A stretch of 7,097 nt of DNA from an uncultured Desulfobacterales bacterium (lineage in GTDB: Bacteria; Desulfobacterota; Desulfobacteria; Desulfobacterales; G020354645). The stretch is taken from assembly GCA_947259865.1 (NCBI GenBank), contig CAMYNZ010000175.1:8646-15742 (forward strand). Direction: 5' to 3'. This document shows positions 1 through 6,039 of this stretch, one piece after another (the first letter of the stretch is position 1; each line of letters starts with the position of its first letter). The position numbers and the translations under genes are program-made. The notes below the pieces were generated by a model that saw only the letters and a program-made list of their open reading frames with translations, did no database searches and was not told the origin of the DNA.

Positions 1-35
1 CCAAACAGAATAGTCAGGCATAATTCGCTGATATA

Positions 36-860
36 ATGAAACGATTTTTCAACAACATGAATTTCACCATCGGTTTTATACTATCGCTGGTGATCATCCT
101 TATGGCTGCAGCCAGCCTGATCTGGACCCCCTATGACGCCAATAAAATGAACCCGCGGGAACGTCTACAAGGGCCATCATTCAGCCATCTTTTGGGCACC
201 GATCAGTATGGACGTGATATTCTCTCACGGGTGATGGTAGGTGCCGTGAATTCCATCATCGTTGGCCTGGTCACGGTGACCATCGGATTAAGCATCGGCG
301 TAGTGTTAGGACTGATTGCAGCCTATTACGGCAGGCTGGTCGATGAAACTATCATGCGATTCTCCGATTTTTTATTCGGCTTTCCGGCCGTACTCACAGC
401 TATCTTAATTACTTCCATTCTGGGACCATCAATGATCAATGCCATGCTGGCCATCGGTATTTTTTACATCCCGGTGTTTGCCCGCCTCACCCGGGCCGTA
501 GCCTTGACGCTGTGGGAAAGGGAATTTATCGCTGCCGCCCGGGCAAGCGGAATAAGTGAATGGGCCATTGCCTGGCGCCATGTTTTGCCGAATATTCTGT
601 CGACCCTTCTGATTCAGGGTACCATTCAGTTTGCGGTAGCGATACTGGCTGAAGCCGGACTCAGTTATTTGGGGTTGGGTACCCAACCGCCGCATGCCTC
701 CTGGGGCCGAATGCTCAACGAAGCCCAGACATTTATGGCCCTGTCTCCCTGGATGGCGATCTTTCCCGGTGTAGCTATCGCTTGGGCGGTGTTGGGTTTT
801 AACCTTTTGGGAGATGGATTGAGGGATAGTTTGGATCCAAGGATGGTCAGAATCAGATAA
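36..860 (+). CDS. ABC transporter permease, DppC/OppC type (peptide importer)
   Basis: This is an inner-membrane permease subunit of a dipeptide/oligopeptide importer. It would pair with a DppB-type permease to form the channel driven by the two ATPases downstream. The 274-residue length is normal for the family. Residues 10-29 form the first membrane helix. The family hallmark LGTDQYGRDILSR is at 53-65, and further hydrophobic segments lie at about 71-97, 115-135, 190-210 and 240-258. The EAA coupling loop, which docks on the ATPases, spans about 161-187 (EREFIAAARASG followed by WRHVLPN). The C-terminal GLRDSLDPR at 261-269 is also typical. No Shine-Dalgarno is visible before the ATG. The start lies in TAATG, where a stop in another frame overlaps by one base, so translation may be coupled to an upstream gene. 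ATG at position 57 is a possible alternative start. Whether the substrate is dipeptide, oligopeptide or nickel cannot be told from this subunit. Confidence 0.95.
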   Translation: MKRFFNNMNFTIGFILSLVIILMAAASLIWTPYDANKMNPRERLQGPSFSHLLGTDQYGRDILSRVMVGAVNSIIVGLVTVTIGLSIGVVLGLIAAYYGRLVDETIMRFSDFLFGFPAVLTAILITSILGPSMINAMLAIGIFYIPVFARLTRAVALTLWEREFIAAARASGISEWAIAWRHVLPNILSTLLIQGTIQFAVAILAEAGLSYLGLGTQPPHASWGRMLNEAQTFMALSPWMAIFPGVAIAWAVLGFNLLGDGLRDSLDPRMVRIR

Positions 861-871
861 AATAAAAGATT

Positions 872-935
872 AAATTCGAAATTCGAAGCACGAAACTCGA
901 AACAAATTCGAATAACCAAAATCCAAAACTCTAAA
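872..935 (+). repeat. Heptamer-phased CGAA repeat, copy 1
   Basis: Four consecutive 7-nt units of form NNNCGAA run from 874 to 901 (the first two are ATTCGAA, then GCACGAA and ACTCGAA). After the spacer ACAA a fifth unit, ATTCGAA, lies at 906-912, followed by an A-rich tail containing ACCAAAATCC. The same order (four units, ACAA, fifth unit, ACCAAAATCC tail) recurs at 3700-3762, so this is a dispersed family rather than chance low complexity. The outer part (872-887) is a 13/16 inverted match to 1097-1112. Non-coding; function unknown. Confidence 0.85.
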
Positions 936-974
936 CAAATGAATTCAAAAAAACAGATCGAGGAGTATAATAGT

Positions 975-1112
975 AACCGCAGAACCAAAGAAAAGCGAAC
1001 CGCAGAACCGCAGAACAAGGAATTTCGAATATTGAAGTGGGGAAATGAATCTTTTTGGTTCTAAAAACTTCTGCGGTTCGATATTCCTTGTTGATATTCG
1101 ATATTCGTATTT
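975..1112. repeat. Inverted heptamer/octamer repeat before the M20 gene
   Basis: The left arm (975-1034) is built of phased words, AACCGCAG at 975, 998 and 1006, then AACAAGG, AATTTCG and AATATTG. The right arm (1069-1110) carries TTCTGCGG, TTCGATA, TTCCTTG and again TTCGATA. Exact 12-nt inverted match: CGAACCGCAGAA (996-1007) against TTCTGCGGTTCG (1069-1080). A second pair, 1014-1029 against 1077-1092, matches at 15 of 16. With the CGAA array upstream the whole stretch 872-1112 is a nested, word-based palindrome. It ends about 24 nt before the M20 start codon. It could form hairpins in RNA, but no terminator T-tract follows a compact stem. Confidence 0.8.
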
Positions 1113-1135
1113 TTTATTAAGGTAAGATATTTATA

Positions 1136-2419
1136 ATGATTGCTGATAAAGATATTACTCGGGTATTAAACGAAATTAATCCTGACGAACTGATCAAGCT
1201 TACCGCTGAGCTTGTCAAGATCAACTCCGTTTGGGATCCGGTTGCCGGCACCTGTGAAAAACCCGTGGCAGAACGGGTAGCCCAGTGGGCACAAACGCAG
1301 GGTTTTGCCGTCCAGCAAGACGAAGTGGCACCGGGTAGGCCAAATGTCGTAATTACCTGGTCTGCCGATCCGGGAGAACGAGAACTGATGTTTGAAGGGC
1401 ACACCGACGTTGTCACCCCGGGGGATATTTCGGTCTGGAATTATGATCCGTTTGGGGCCCAAATCGTCGGACGGCAGATGTATGGTCGGGGAACAAATGA
1501 TACCAAAGGCAACCTGGCTGCCATGCTTATCGCCATGAAGGCATTGAAACGATCGGGTATAACGCTGGCCGGAAAAATAGTCGGCGGTGTGCTTTGTGAT
1601 GAAGAGGACCAGATGCTCGGTGTCAGGGATTTTATAGCAAGAGGCCATGCTGATAAGATCACAGCGGCGGTGATCTGTGAGCCCCAGGACGGATTGATCT
1701 GTATATCTCAAAAAGGGGCCTTGCGCGCTCGCTATACCGTCACCGGTCGCATGAGCCATGGCGCAATGCCGCTTGCCGGTCTGAACTGCGCTCCGGCCCT
1801 GGCCCGGTTAATTGACGGGCTGCATAAACTGGAGCGGGAAACGATCACAAACTTAGGCCGGGACGAACACCTGGGATGGCCAAGTTTTACGCCTACGGTC
1901 ATTCAATCTCCCATGACCGGAACACCCCAACTCAATGTCATGCCCCGGGAGGCGCAAATGTTGGTCGATATCCGTACTATTCCTGCCCAGTCTCATCCGC
2001 AGATTCAGAATAAATTAAAGGGGCTGGCAAGTGAAATCGAGAAACACGTTTGCGATGACTACGCGCAATATGATCGTAAACTCATCCTGGAGCGCGATCA
2101 TGACCTCAAAGTTGAAGTGGAGTTTTTAACCGACCGGCCCTGTACCCTCACCGCCCGCAACGAACCCATCGTACAGGCCGCGGACTGGGCCACCCGGAAA
2201 CATACGGGTAAAGAGCCGATGTATGCCGGTGTACCGGGTGCCACCGATGGAACCTATCTCTGGGCCCTAAAGAACATTCCTATTGTTACCATGGGGGCCG
2301 GTGATCGCCAGGTGCCTCACCAGGTGGATGAATGGGTGGATTTAGATCAACTCATTGAAACCGCCCGGATTTATGCCTTGACGGCACTGCATTATCTGTA
2401 TCCAGGGAATGTCCCATGA
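1136..2419 (+). CDS. M20 family metallohydrolase (ArgE/DapE-type peptidase/deacylase)
   Basis: This is a cytoplasmic zinc-dependent amide hydrolase of 427 residues, the usual size for the ArgE/DapE/carboxypeptidase G2 group. The metal and catalytic motifs are complete: GHTDVV at 88-93 (H89 ligand, D91), GRGTNDTKG at 117-125 (D122 bridging ligand), CDEED at 154-158 (E156 general base, E157 ligand), ICEPQD at 180-185 (E182 ligand) and PHQVDEW at 394-400 (H395 ligand). The lid/dimerisation domain starts near residue 190; MSHGAMP carries the conserved histidine that reaches the partner's active site. The start ATG is preceded by a weak AAGGT about 12 nt upstream. The stop overlaps the following ATPase start as ATGA, implying translational coupling. 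The setting between transporter subunits suggests that it cleaves the imported peptide or acyl-amino acid. ArgE, DapE or dipeptidase specificity cannot be assigned, so no symbol is given. Confidence 0.93.
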   Translation: MIADKDITRVLNEINPDELIKLTAELVKINSVWDPVAGTCEKPVAERVAQWAQTQGFAVQQDEVAPGRPNVVITWSADPGERELMFEGHTDVVTPGDISVWNYDPFGAQIVGRQMYGRGTNDTKGNLAAMLIAMKALKRSGITLAGKIVGGVLCDEEDQMLGVRDFIARGHADKITAAVICEPQDGLICISQKGALRARYTVTGRMSHGAMPLAGLNCAPALARLIDGLHKLERETITNLGRDEHLGWPSFTPTVIQSPMTGTPQLNVMPREAQMLVDIRTIPAQSHPQIQNKLKGLASEIEKHVCDDYAQYDRKLILERDHDLKVEVEFLTDRPCTLTARNEPIVQAADWATRKHTGKEPMYAGVPGATDGTYLWALKNIPIVTMGAGDRQVPHQVDEWVDLDQLIETARIYALTALHYLYPGNVP

Positions 2420-3417
2420 ACCCAAGGCTGCTGGAAGTAAAAGACCTATCGGTTTATTTTCACACACCCGAGGGTGTCGTTCGGGCAGTGGAGGGCGTCA
2501 GTTTTGATTTAGCGCCGGGAGAAACTTTGGGACTTGTAGGCGAATCCGGTTGCGGAAAAAGTGTTGCTTCACTCAGCATCCTGGGACTGATCCCTGCACC
2601 ACCCGGTCAAGTTAAATCAGAATGCATCAAATTCGAAAACCGCAATTTGATCGACCTGGACTCTGAAAATTTACGCCGCATCCGGGGAAACGATATCGCC
2701 ATGATTTTTCAAGAACCCATGACATCCCTCAACCCGGTGTTGCCCATCGGCCGCCAGGTGGCCGAACCACTTATGATCCACAAACAATTACCCAGAGCCC
2801 GGGCTTTTAAAGAGGCGGCAGACTGGCTGGATCGCGTTAAGATCCCGGCCGCAACCAAACGACTGAATGATTATCCCCACCAGCTCTCCGGCGGTATGCG
2901 TCAGCGCGTGATGATCGCAATGGCCATGGTCTGTCGCCCGAAATTGTTAATCGCTGACGAACCTACCACTGCCCTGGACGTAACGATTCAGGCCCAGATC
3001 TTATCTTTAATGGTGGGGCTCAAGGATGAATTGGCCATGTCTCTGTTGTTGATAACCCATGATCTGGGGGTAGTCGCGCAGATGGCATCCCGGGTGGTTG
3101 TTATGTATGCCGGACAGGTGGTCGAAGAAGCCCGGGTGACGGACATATTTGATCGACCTTTTCATCCCTATACCCGGGGGCTTCTTAAATCCATGCCCAG
3201 GTTGCGGGATCTCAATGGCAGTCGATCGCGACGGCTTAAGGAAATCCCGGGCACGGTGCCTGCTTTGATCGAACCCATCAGGGGTTGCAAGTTCGCCGAC
3301 CGCTGTCCCCACGTTTTTGGACGTTGCCATGAACAACAACCGGAATTGTTGGAAATCCGGGATGGACACCGCGCCCGCTGCTGGCTCAAACTGCATCCGG
3401 AAAAGAGAGTCACATAA
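2416..3417 (+). CDS. ABC transporter ATP-binding protein, OppD/DppD type
   Basis: First of the two cytoplasmic ATPases of the importer, 333 residues, full length. Walker A GESGCGKS is at 42-49, Q-loop Q99, signature LSGGM at 157-161, Walker B LLIADEP at 177-183 (D181, catalytic E182) and H-loop H215. The C-terminal oligopeptide-transporter extension (about 240-333) contains HPYTRGLL and four cysteines, C291, C297, C304 and C322. This C-x5-C-x6-C-x17-C spacing is the pattern that holds a [4Fe-4S] cluster in characterised Opp/Dpp ATPases, so a cluster is likely here (inference). It overlaps the M20 gene by 4 nt, so the two are probably made together. Its usual partner oppF normally follows at once but here lies 542 bp away. 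DppD and OppD cannot be separated by eye, so no symbol is given. Confidence 0.95.
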   Translation: MNPRLLEVKDLSVYFHTPEGVVRAVEGVSFDLAPGETLGLVGESGCGKSVASLSILGLIPAPPGQVKSECIKFENRNLIDLDSENLRRIRGNDIAMIFQEPMTSLNPVLPIGRQVAEPLMIHKQLPRARAFKEAADWLDRVKIPAATKRLNDYPHQLSGGMRQRVMIAMAMVCRPKLLIADEPTTALDVTIQAQILSLMVGLKDELAMSLLLITHDLGVVAQMASRVVVMYAGQVVEEARVTDIFDRPFHPYTRGLLKSMPRLRDLNGSRSRRLKEIPGTVPALIEPIRGCKFADRCPHVFGRCHEQQPELLEIRDGHRARCWLKLHPEKRVT

Positions 3418-3427
3418 TTTAAAGATG

Positions 3428-3454
3428 GAGCCCTTTGAAGGCTTACAGTTATTT
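3428..3454 (+). terminator. Weak possible terminator after the OppD-type gene
   Basis: A short hairpin (GAGCC at 3428-3432 with GGCTT at 3440-3444, 7-nt loop, one G-T pair) is followed after some 8 nt by a run of seven T. The stem is short and the T-run is detached from it, so this is at best a weak intrinsic terminator. It matters because the operon partner lies downstream. Confidence 0.2.
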
Positions 3455-3475
3455 TTTTACAGATTTAAATAATTG

Positions 3476-3688
3476 AGGGGTCGGGGTGTTTTTTTCACGA
3501 CAAGATGATCGCCCCGCTGCTTCTAATGTGCAGAAGGCGATTGCCGCTGAGAAAGGCAAAACACAGCGTCGGTTCTTGTTGGAGTGAAACTTTTAAATAG
3601 CCGGCAGTAAAATGCAAGGCAGTTGCCGCTGTCAGGCTTGGCAGGCAACAACCCGGCATCTTGCCGTGAAAAAAATACCCCGACCCCT
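3476..3688. mobile_element. 213-bp MITE-like element with 32-bp terminal inverted repeats
   Basis: The ends are inverted copies of each other: 3476-3507 and 3657-3688 match at 30 of 32 positions without gaps, both beginning AGGGGTCGGGGT and continuing with seven T, CACG and CAAGATG. The interior is richer in G+C than the flanks and holds small stems: TTGCC/GGCAA at 3541-3558, CGGCA-TCT-TGCCG at 3654-3666, and GTTGCC/GGCAAC near 3622-3648. The 9-mer TTGCCGCTG occurs twice (3541 and 3623). No open frame resembles a transposase, so any movement would need an enzyme from elsewhere. AAATAA occurs close to both outer edges (left from 3467, right from 3690), but a clean target duplication is not established. 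It sits between the two ATPase genes. A structured RNA or REP-like element is an alternative. Confidence 0.7.
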
Positions 3689-3697
3689 GAAATAAAT

Positions 3698-3879
3698 AAA
3701 TCCGAAACTCGAAGCACGAAATTCGAAACAAACCCGAAGGACCAAAATCCTAAATTCAAAACAGAAAGCTATCGCTAAAATTCTCAAATGGACAATTATT
3801 TATGGCAGAAAAGTTTTGGTCATTTAGGATTCGAATTTTTGAAAATTGTTTCGAATTTCGATATTCGGATTTCGGATTT
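3698..3879. repeat. Heptamer CGAA palindrome, copy 2
   Basis: The left arm (3698-3730) has four phased NNNCGAA units (ATCCGAA, ACTCGAA, then GCACGAA, ATTCGAA). It is followed by ACAA, ACCCGAA and an ACCAAAATCC tail, the same order as at 874-935. The right arm (3847-3879) has the complementary phased words GTTTCGA, ATTTCGA and then TATTCGG, ATTTCGG. The arms are inverted copies at 28 of 33 positions, and the mismatches fall in the variable first three bases of each unit. The 116-nt spacer contains a second inverted pair around ATCCTAAAT / ATTTAGGAT and ACCAAAA / TTTTGGT. It begins 9 nt after the MITE-like element. Non-coding. Confidence 0.85.
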
Positions 3880-3946
3880 ACAAAGCCTCAAAATTCTTAA
3901 AATTTGGTTAAATACGAATTGATTTAGACTTTGATATTTCCCAAGC

Positions 3947-3952
3947 AGGAGA
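3947..3952 (+). promoter_or_regulatory. Ribosome binding site of the OppF-type gene
   Basis: AGGAGA lies 7 nt before the ATG at 3960 and fixes that start. It supports independent translation of this ATPase, as expected after a 542-bp gap from its partner. Confidence 0.75.
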
Positions 3953-3959
3953 ACTGTGG

Positions 3960-4955
3960 ATGTCTGAAATTCCACTGCTAAAAGTTATTGATATCGTGAA
4001 AAACTTCCCACTGGGTGGCGGAATACTCCATAAACCCCGGGCCTGGATCCCGGCGATAGACCGGGTATCATTCGGTGTTTGGCGTGGCGAGAGCTTTGGG
4101 TTGGTCGGTGAATCGGGATGCGGTAAAACCACCCTCGGCCGACTGATACTGCGCCTGCTCGAACCCACCAGTGGATCAGTTGAGTTTGATGGTGAAAACA
4201 TTTACGCCTTAAACAGGGCTGACATGCGATTCCTGCGCCGACGAATGCAGATCATCTTCCAGGATCCGTATTCCAGTCTGGACCCCAGGATGACCGTAGA
4301 GGCCATTGTAACAGAGCCGTACCGGGCAATCCACAACACGACCCGAAGCCAGCGCCGCAAGGTGGCGGCCGAGCTTTTAGACAAAGTCGGTCTGCGGACG
4401 GGCGATCTGGATAAGTACCCGCACGAATTCTCGGGGGGACAGCGGCAGCGCCTTGGTATTGCGCGTGCACTGTGTGTTCGACCGGATTTAATTGTGGCCG
4501 ATGAACCGGTCAGCGCCCTGGATGTGTCCATCCAGGCCCAGGTAATCAATCTAATGGCAGACCTTAAAGACGAATTTAAGCTTTCTTACGTCTTTATTTC
4601 CCATGATTTAAGTGTGGTCGAACACATCTGTGACCGGATCGCCGTAATGTATTTCGGAACTATTGTAGAACTGGCTTCAACCGAAAAATTCAGTATCTCA
4701 CCCCGTCATCCTTACACCGAAGCGCTGCTGCAGGCTGTACCCATTCCGGATCCGCATTATAAAACCCAACCGTTTCCAATGGAAGGAGACGTACCGGACC
4801 CCATTGATCCACCAGCCGGTTGTGCGTTTCATCCGCGCTGTCAGTATTGTTTCGACAGATGTCGGGTCGAACGGCCCGTTTTGGTGGAGGCCACACCACA
4901 GCATTATGTGGCCTGCTGGCTGAACCAGAGCCGGGGCCTTAGGATTGACGATTGA
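3960..4955 (+). CDS. ABC transporter ATP-binding protein, OppF/DppF type
   Basis: Second cytoplasmic ATPase of the importer, 331 residues. Walker A GESGCGKT is at 50-57, Q-loop Q101 (IIFQDPYSSLDPR), signature FSGGQ at 157-161, Walker B LIVADEP at 177-183 with E182, and H215 in the H-loop. The longer N-terminus (LGGGILHKPRAWIPAID, about 18-34) is typical of the F-type subunit. The C-terminal extension has C288, C294, C301 and C319, the same C-x5-C-x6-C-x17-C spacing as the D-type partner, plus an extra C297, so a [4Fe-4S] cluster is likely (inference). The last three codons and the stop (IDD-stop) lie inside the GATTGAC repeat that fills the next gap, so the C-terminus may have been reshaped by that repeat. 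It should act as a heterodimer with the product of 2416-3417. Confidence 0.95.
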   Translation: MSEIPLLKVIDIVKNFPLGGGILHKPRAWIPAIDRVSFGVWRGESFGLVGESGCGKTTLGRLILRLLEPTSGSVEFDGENIYALNRADMRFLRRRMQIIFQDPYSSLDPRMTVEAIVTEPYRAIHNTTRSQRRKVAAELLDKVGLRTGDLDKYPHEFSGGQRQRLGIARALCVRPDLIVADEPVSALDVSIQAQVINLMADLKDEFKLSYVFISHDLSVVEHICDRIAVMYFGTIVELASTEKFSISPRHPYTEALLQAVPIPDPHYKTQPFPMEGDVPDPIDPPAGCAFHPRCQYCFDRCRVERPVLVEATPQHYVACWLNQSRGLRIDD

Positions 4956-5102
4956 TTATTGACTATTTTCGATTGCTTAACGATGTACTTCAGTATAGCT
5001 GAAAAATGATAGCATTGTCTCAATTACCCGAAATAAAAAGCTGTAATTTAACAAAGATGGAATTCTTCAAGTATTCAATTGTCAATCATCAATCTTCAAT
5101 TC
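4942..5102. repeat. GATTGAC heptamer inverted repeat
   Basis: The left arm (4942-4967) has phased words GATTGAC, GATTGAT and TATTGAC. The right arm (5077-5102) has the complementary phased words AATTGTC, AATCATC and AATCTTC. The arms are inverted copies at 22 of 26 positions, separated by 109 nt. The left arm covers the end and stop codon of the OppF-type gene; the right arm ends 5 nt before the Shine-Dalgarno of the next gene. The spacer has a small hairpin TTCAG-TATAG-CTGAA at 4989-5003. No convincing promoter was found in it. Confidence 0.82.
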
Positions 5103-5107
5103 ATACT

Positions 5108-5115
5108 GGAGGGAG
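5108..5115 (+). promoter_or_regulatory. Ribosome binding site of the PanE-family gene
   Basis: GGAGGGAG stands directly before the ATG at 5119. It is a strong Shine-Dalgarno with rather short spacing and supports this start. Confidence 0.75.
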
Positions 5116-5118
5116 CGT

Positions 5119-6039
5119 ATGAAAATAGCGGTTGTCGGTGCCGGAGCCATGGGCAGCCTGTTCGGAGCGCTACTGGCAGAAGACGGCAATGATGTTTGGC
5201 TTTATGACGTGCAGGTCGATCATGTTAATGCGGTAAACGCAAGCGGACTGAGTATTGAACGCGAAGGCAAAACCCGCACGGTCACAATCAAAGCAACGTG
5301 TGAACCGCAAGATATTGGTCAGGTCGAACTGGCCATCATATTTGTAAAATCCACCCATACCCAATCGGCAGTTGCAACAGCGAACGATCTTGTGGGAGCC
5401 AATGGACTGGTAATGACCCTTCAAAACGGTATGGGAAATGCGGATGTCATCGCCGGGATCATAAATCCGAATCGGATCCTGGCAGGCACAACTGCTCAGG
5501 GTGCAACCATGCTGGGTGCTGGAAAAATCCGTCATGCCGGAAAAGGTGCGACGACTATCGGAATGTGGGCTCCCGGCCAAAAAGGTTTTGCCAGGGCCCA
5601 AAAAATTGCCGATTTTTTTACCCGGGCCGGCATAGAAACCGCTGCTGTAGAGGAAGTTCGCGACATCATCTGGCACAAACTTTTTATCAATATCGGTATC
5701 AATGCCATCACCGCTTTGACCGGTATCAAGAACGGCCAAATCCTCGATCTCGAGATTACCCGCGAACTGAGCCGCACGGCAGTAAATGAAGCCATTGCAG
5801 TGGCTCGCGCTGCGGGTATCAAGGTCCAGGCGGAAACGGTGACGCAGGTTTTCAAAGTCGCCGAAGCCACGGCCGTCAACCGTTCGTCGATGGGCCAGGA
5901 CGTGGATAATCATCGCCAAACCGAGATCGGTGCAATAAATGGATTTATCGTTCGCGAAGCCAAAAGGCTGGGGTTAAAAGCAACGGTTAATGAGACTTTG
6001 GCGGCGCTGGTCGAAACGATGGAGTTCCACTACAAATAA
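5119..6039 (+). CDS. panE: Ketopantoate reductase family protein (PanE/ApbA)
   Basis: Cytoplasmic NAD(P)H-dependent 2-dehydropantoate 2-reductase family, which reduces ketopantoate to pantoate in pantothenate and CoA synthesis. The 306-residue length is normal. The Rossmann motif GAGAMG is at 7-12. Family residues recognised by comparison with E. coli PanE are K77 (VKS), N103 (LQNGMG), catalytic K187 (WHKLFINIGINAIT), N191 and N195, S256-S257, and E269 in the RQTEIGAINGF segment. The base-binding strand ends in YD (D30) where E. coli PanE has an arginine that reads the NADPH phosphate, so NADH may be preferred here (inference). A panB remnant follows 231 bp downstream, supporting a pantothenate origin. 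Since PanB is broken and the gene follows a peptide transporter, reduction of another 2-oxo acid is a real alternative. Family assignment is firm; substrate is less so. Confidence 0.85.
   Translation: MKIAVVGAGAMGSLFGALLAEDGNDVWLYDVQVDHVNAVNASGLSIEREGKTRTVTIKATCEPQDIGQVELAIIFVKSTHTQSAVATANDLVGANGLVMTLQNGMGNADVIAGIINPNRILAGTTAQGATMLGAGKIRHAGKGATTIGMWAPGQKGFARAQKIADFFTRAGIETAAVEEVRDIIWHKLFINIGINAITALTGIKNGQILDLEITRELSRTAVNEAIAVARAAGIKVQAETVTQVFKVAEATAVNRSSMGQDVDNHRQTEIGAINGFIVREAKRLGLKATVNETLAALVETMEFHYK

Noticed and set aside
1..35. 3' end of the upstream DppB-type gene
   Set aside because: Expected from operon order, but all three frames stop within 36 bases and none shows a recognisable permease C-terminus, so no frame can be supported.
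665..1018. Minus-strand open frame of 117 codons over the permease 3' end and the first repeat
   Set aside because: Half is antisense to a clear permease and half is repeat-derived Phe/Glu/Arg-rich text; not a credible gene.
872..1112. CRISPR array
   Set aside because: Units are 7-8 nt without unique spacers and are arranged as inverted arms; no cas gene nearby.
1166..1759. Minus-strand open frame of 197 codons inside the M20 gene
   Set aside because: Fully antisense to a gene with all catalytic motifs; no family features.
3495..3759. Two minus-strand open frames (78 codons each) starting in the CGAA repeat and running through the MITE-like element
   Set aside because: Their sequence is repeat read-through with low-complexity Phe/Arg/Ile/Ser stretches, no ribosome binding site and no family resemblance; they overlap in different frames.
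4973..4999. Promoter (TTGCTT and TATAGC) in the gap before the PanE-family gene
   Set aside because: Spacing is only 15 nt and both boxes are poor; chance matches are expected in AT-rich repeats.
4989..5003. Intrinsic terminator after the OppF-type gene
   Set aside because: The 5-bp stem TTCAG/CTGAA has little G+C and is followed by A residues rather than T.
5170..5919. Minus-strand open frame of 249 codons inside the PanE-family gene
   Set aside because: Shadow of a well-supported gene; its composition (many His, Asp, Cys) is typical of antisense translation.
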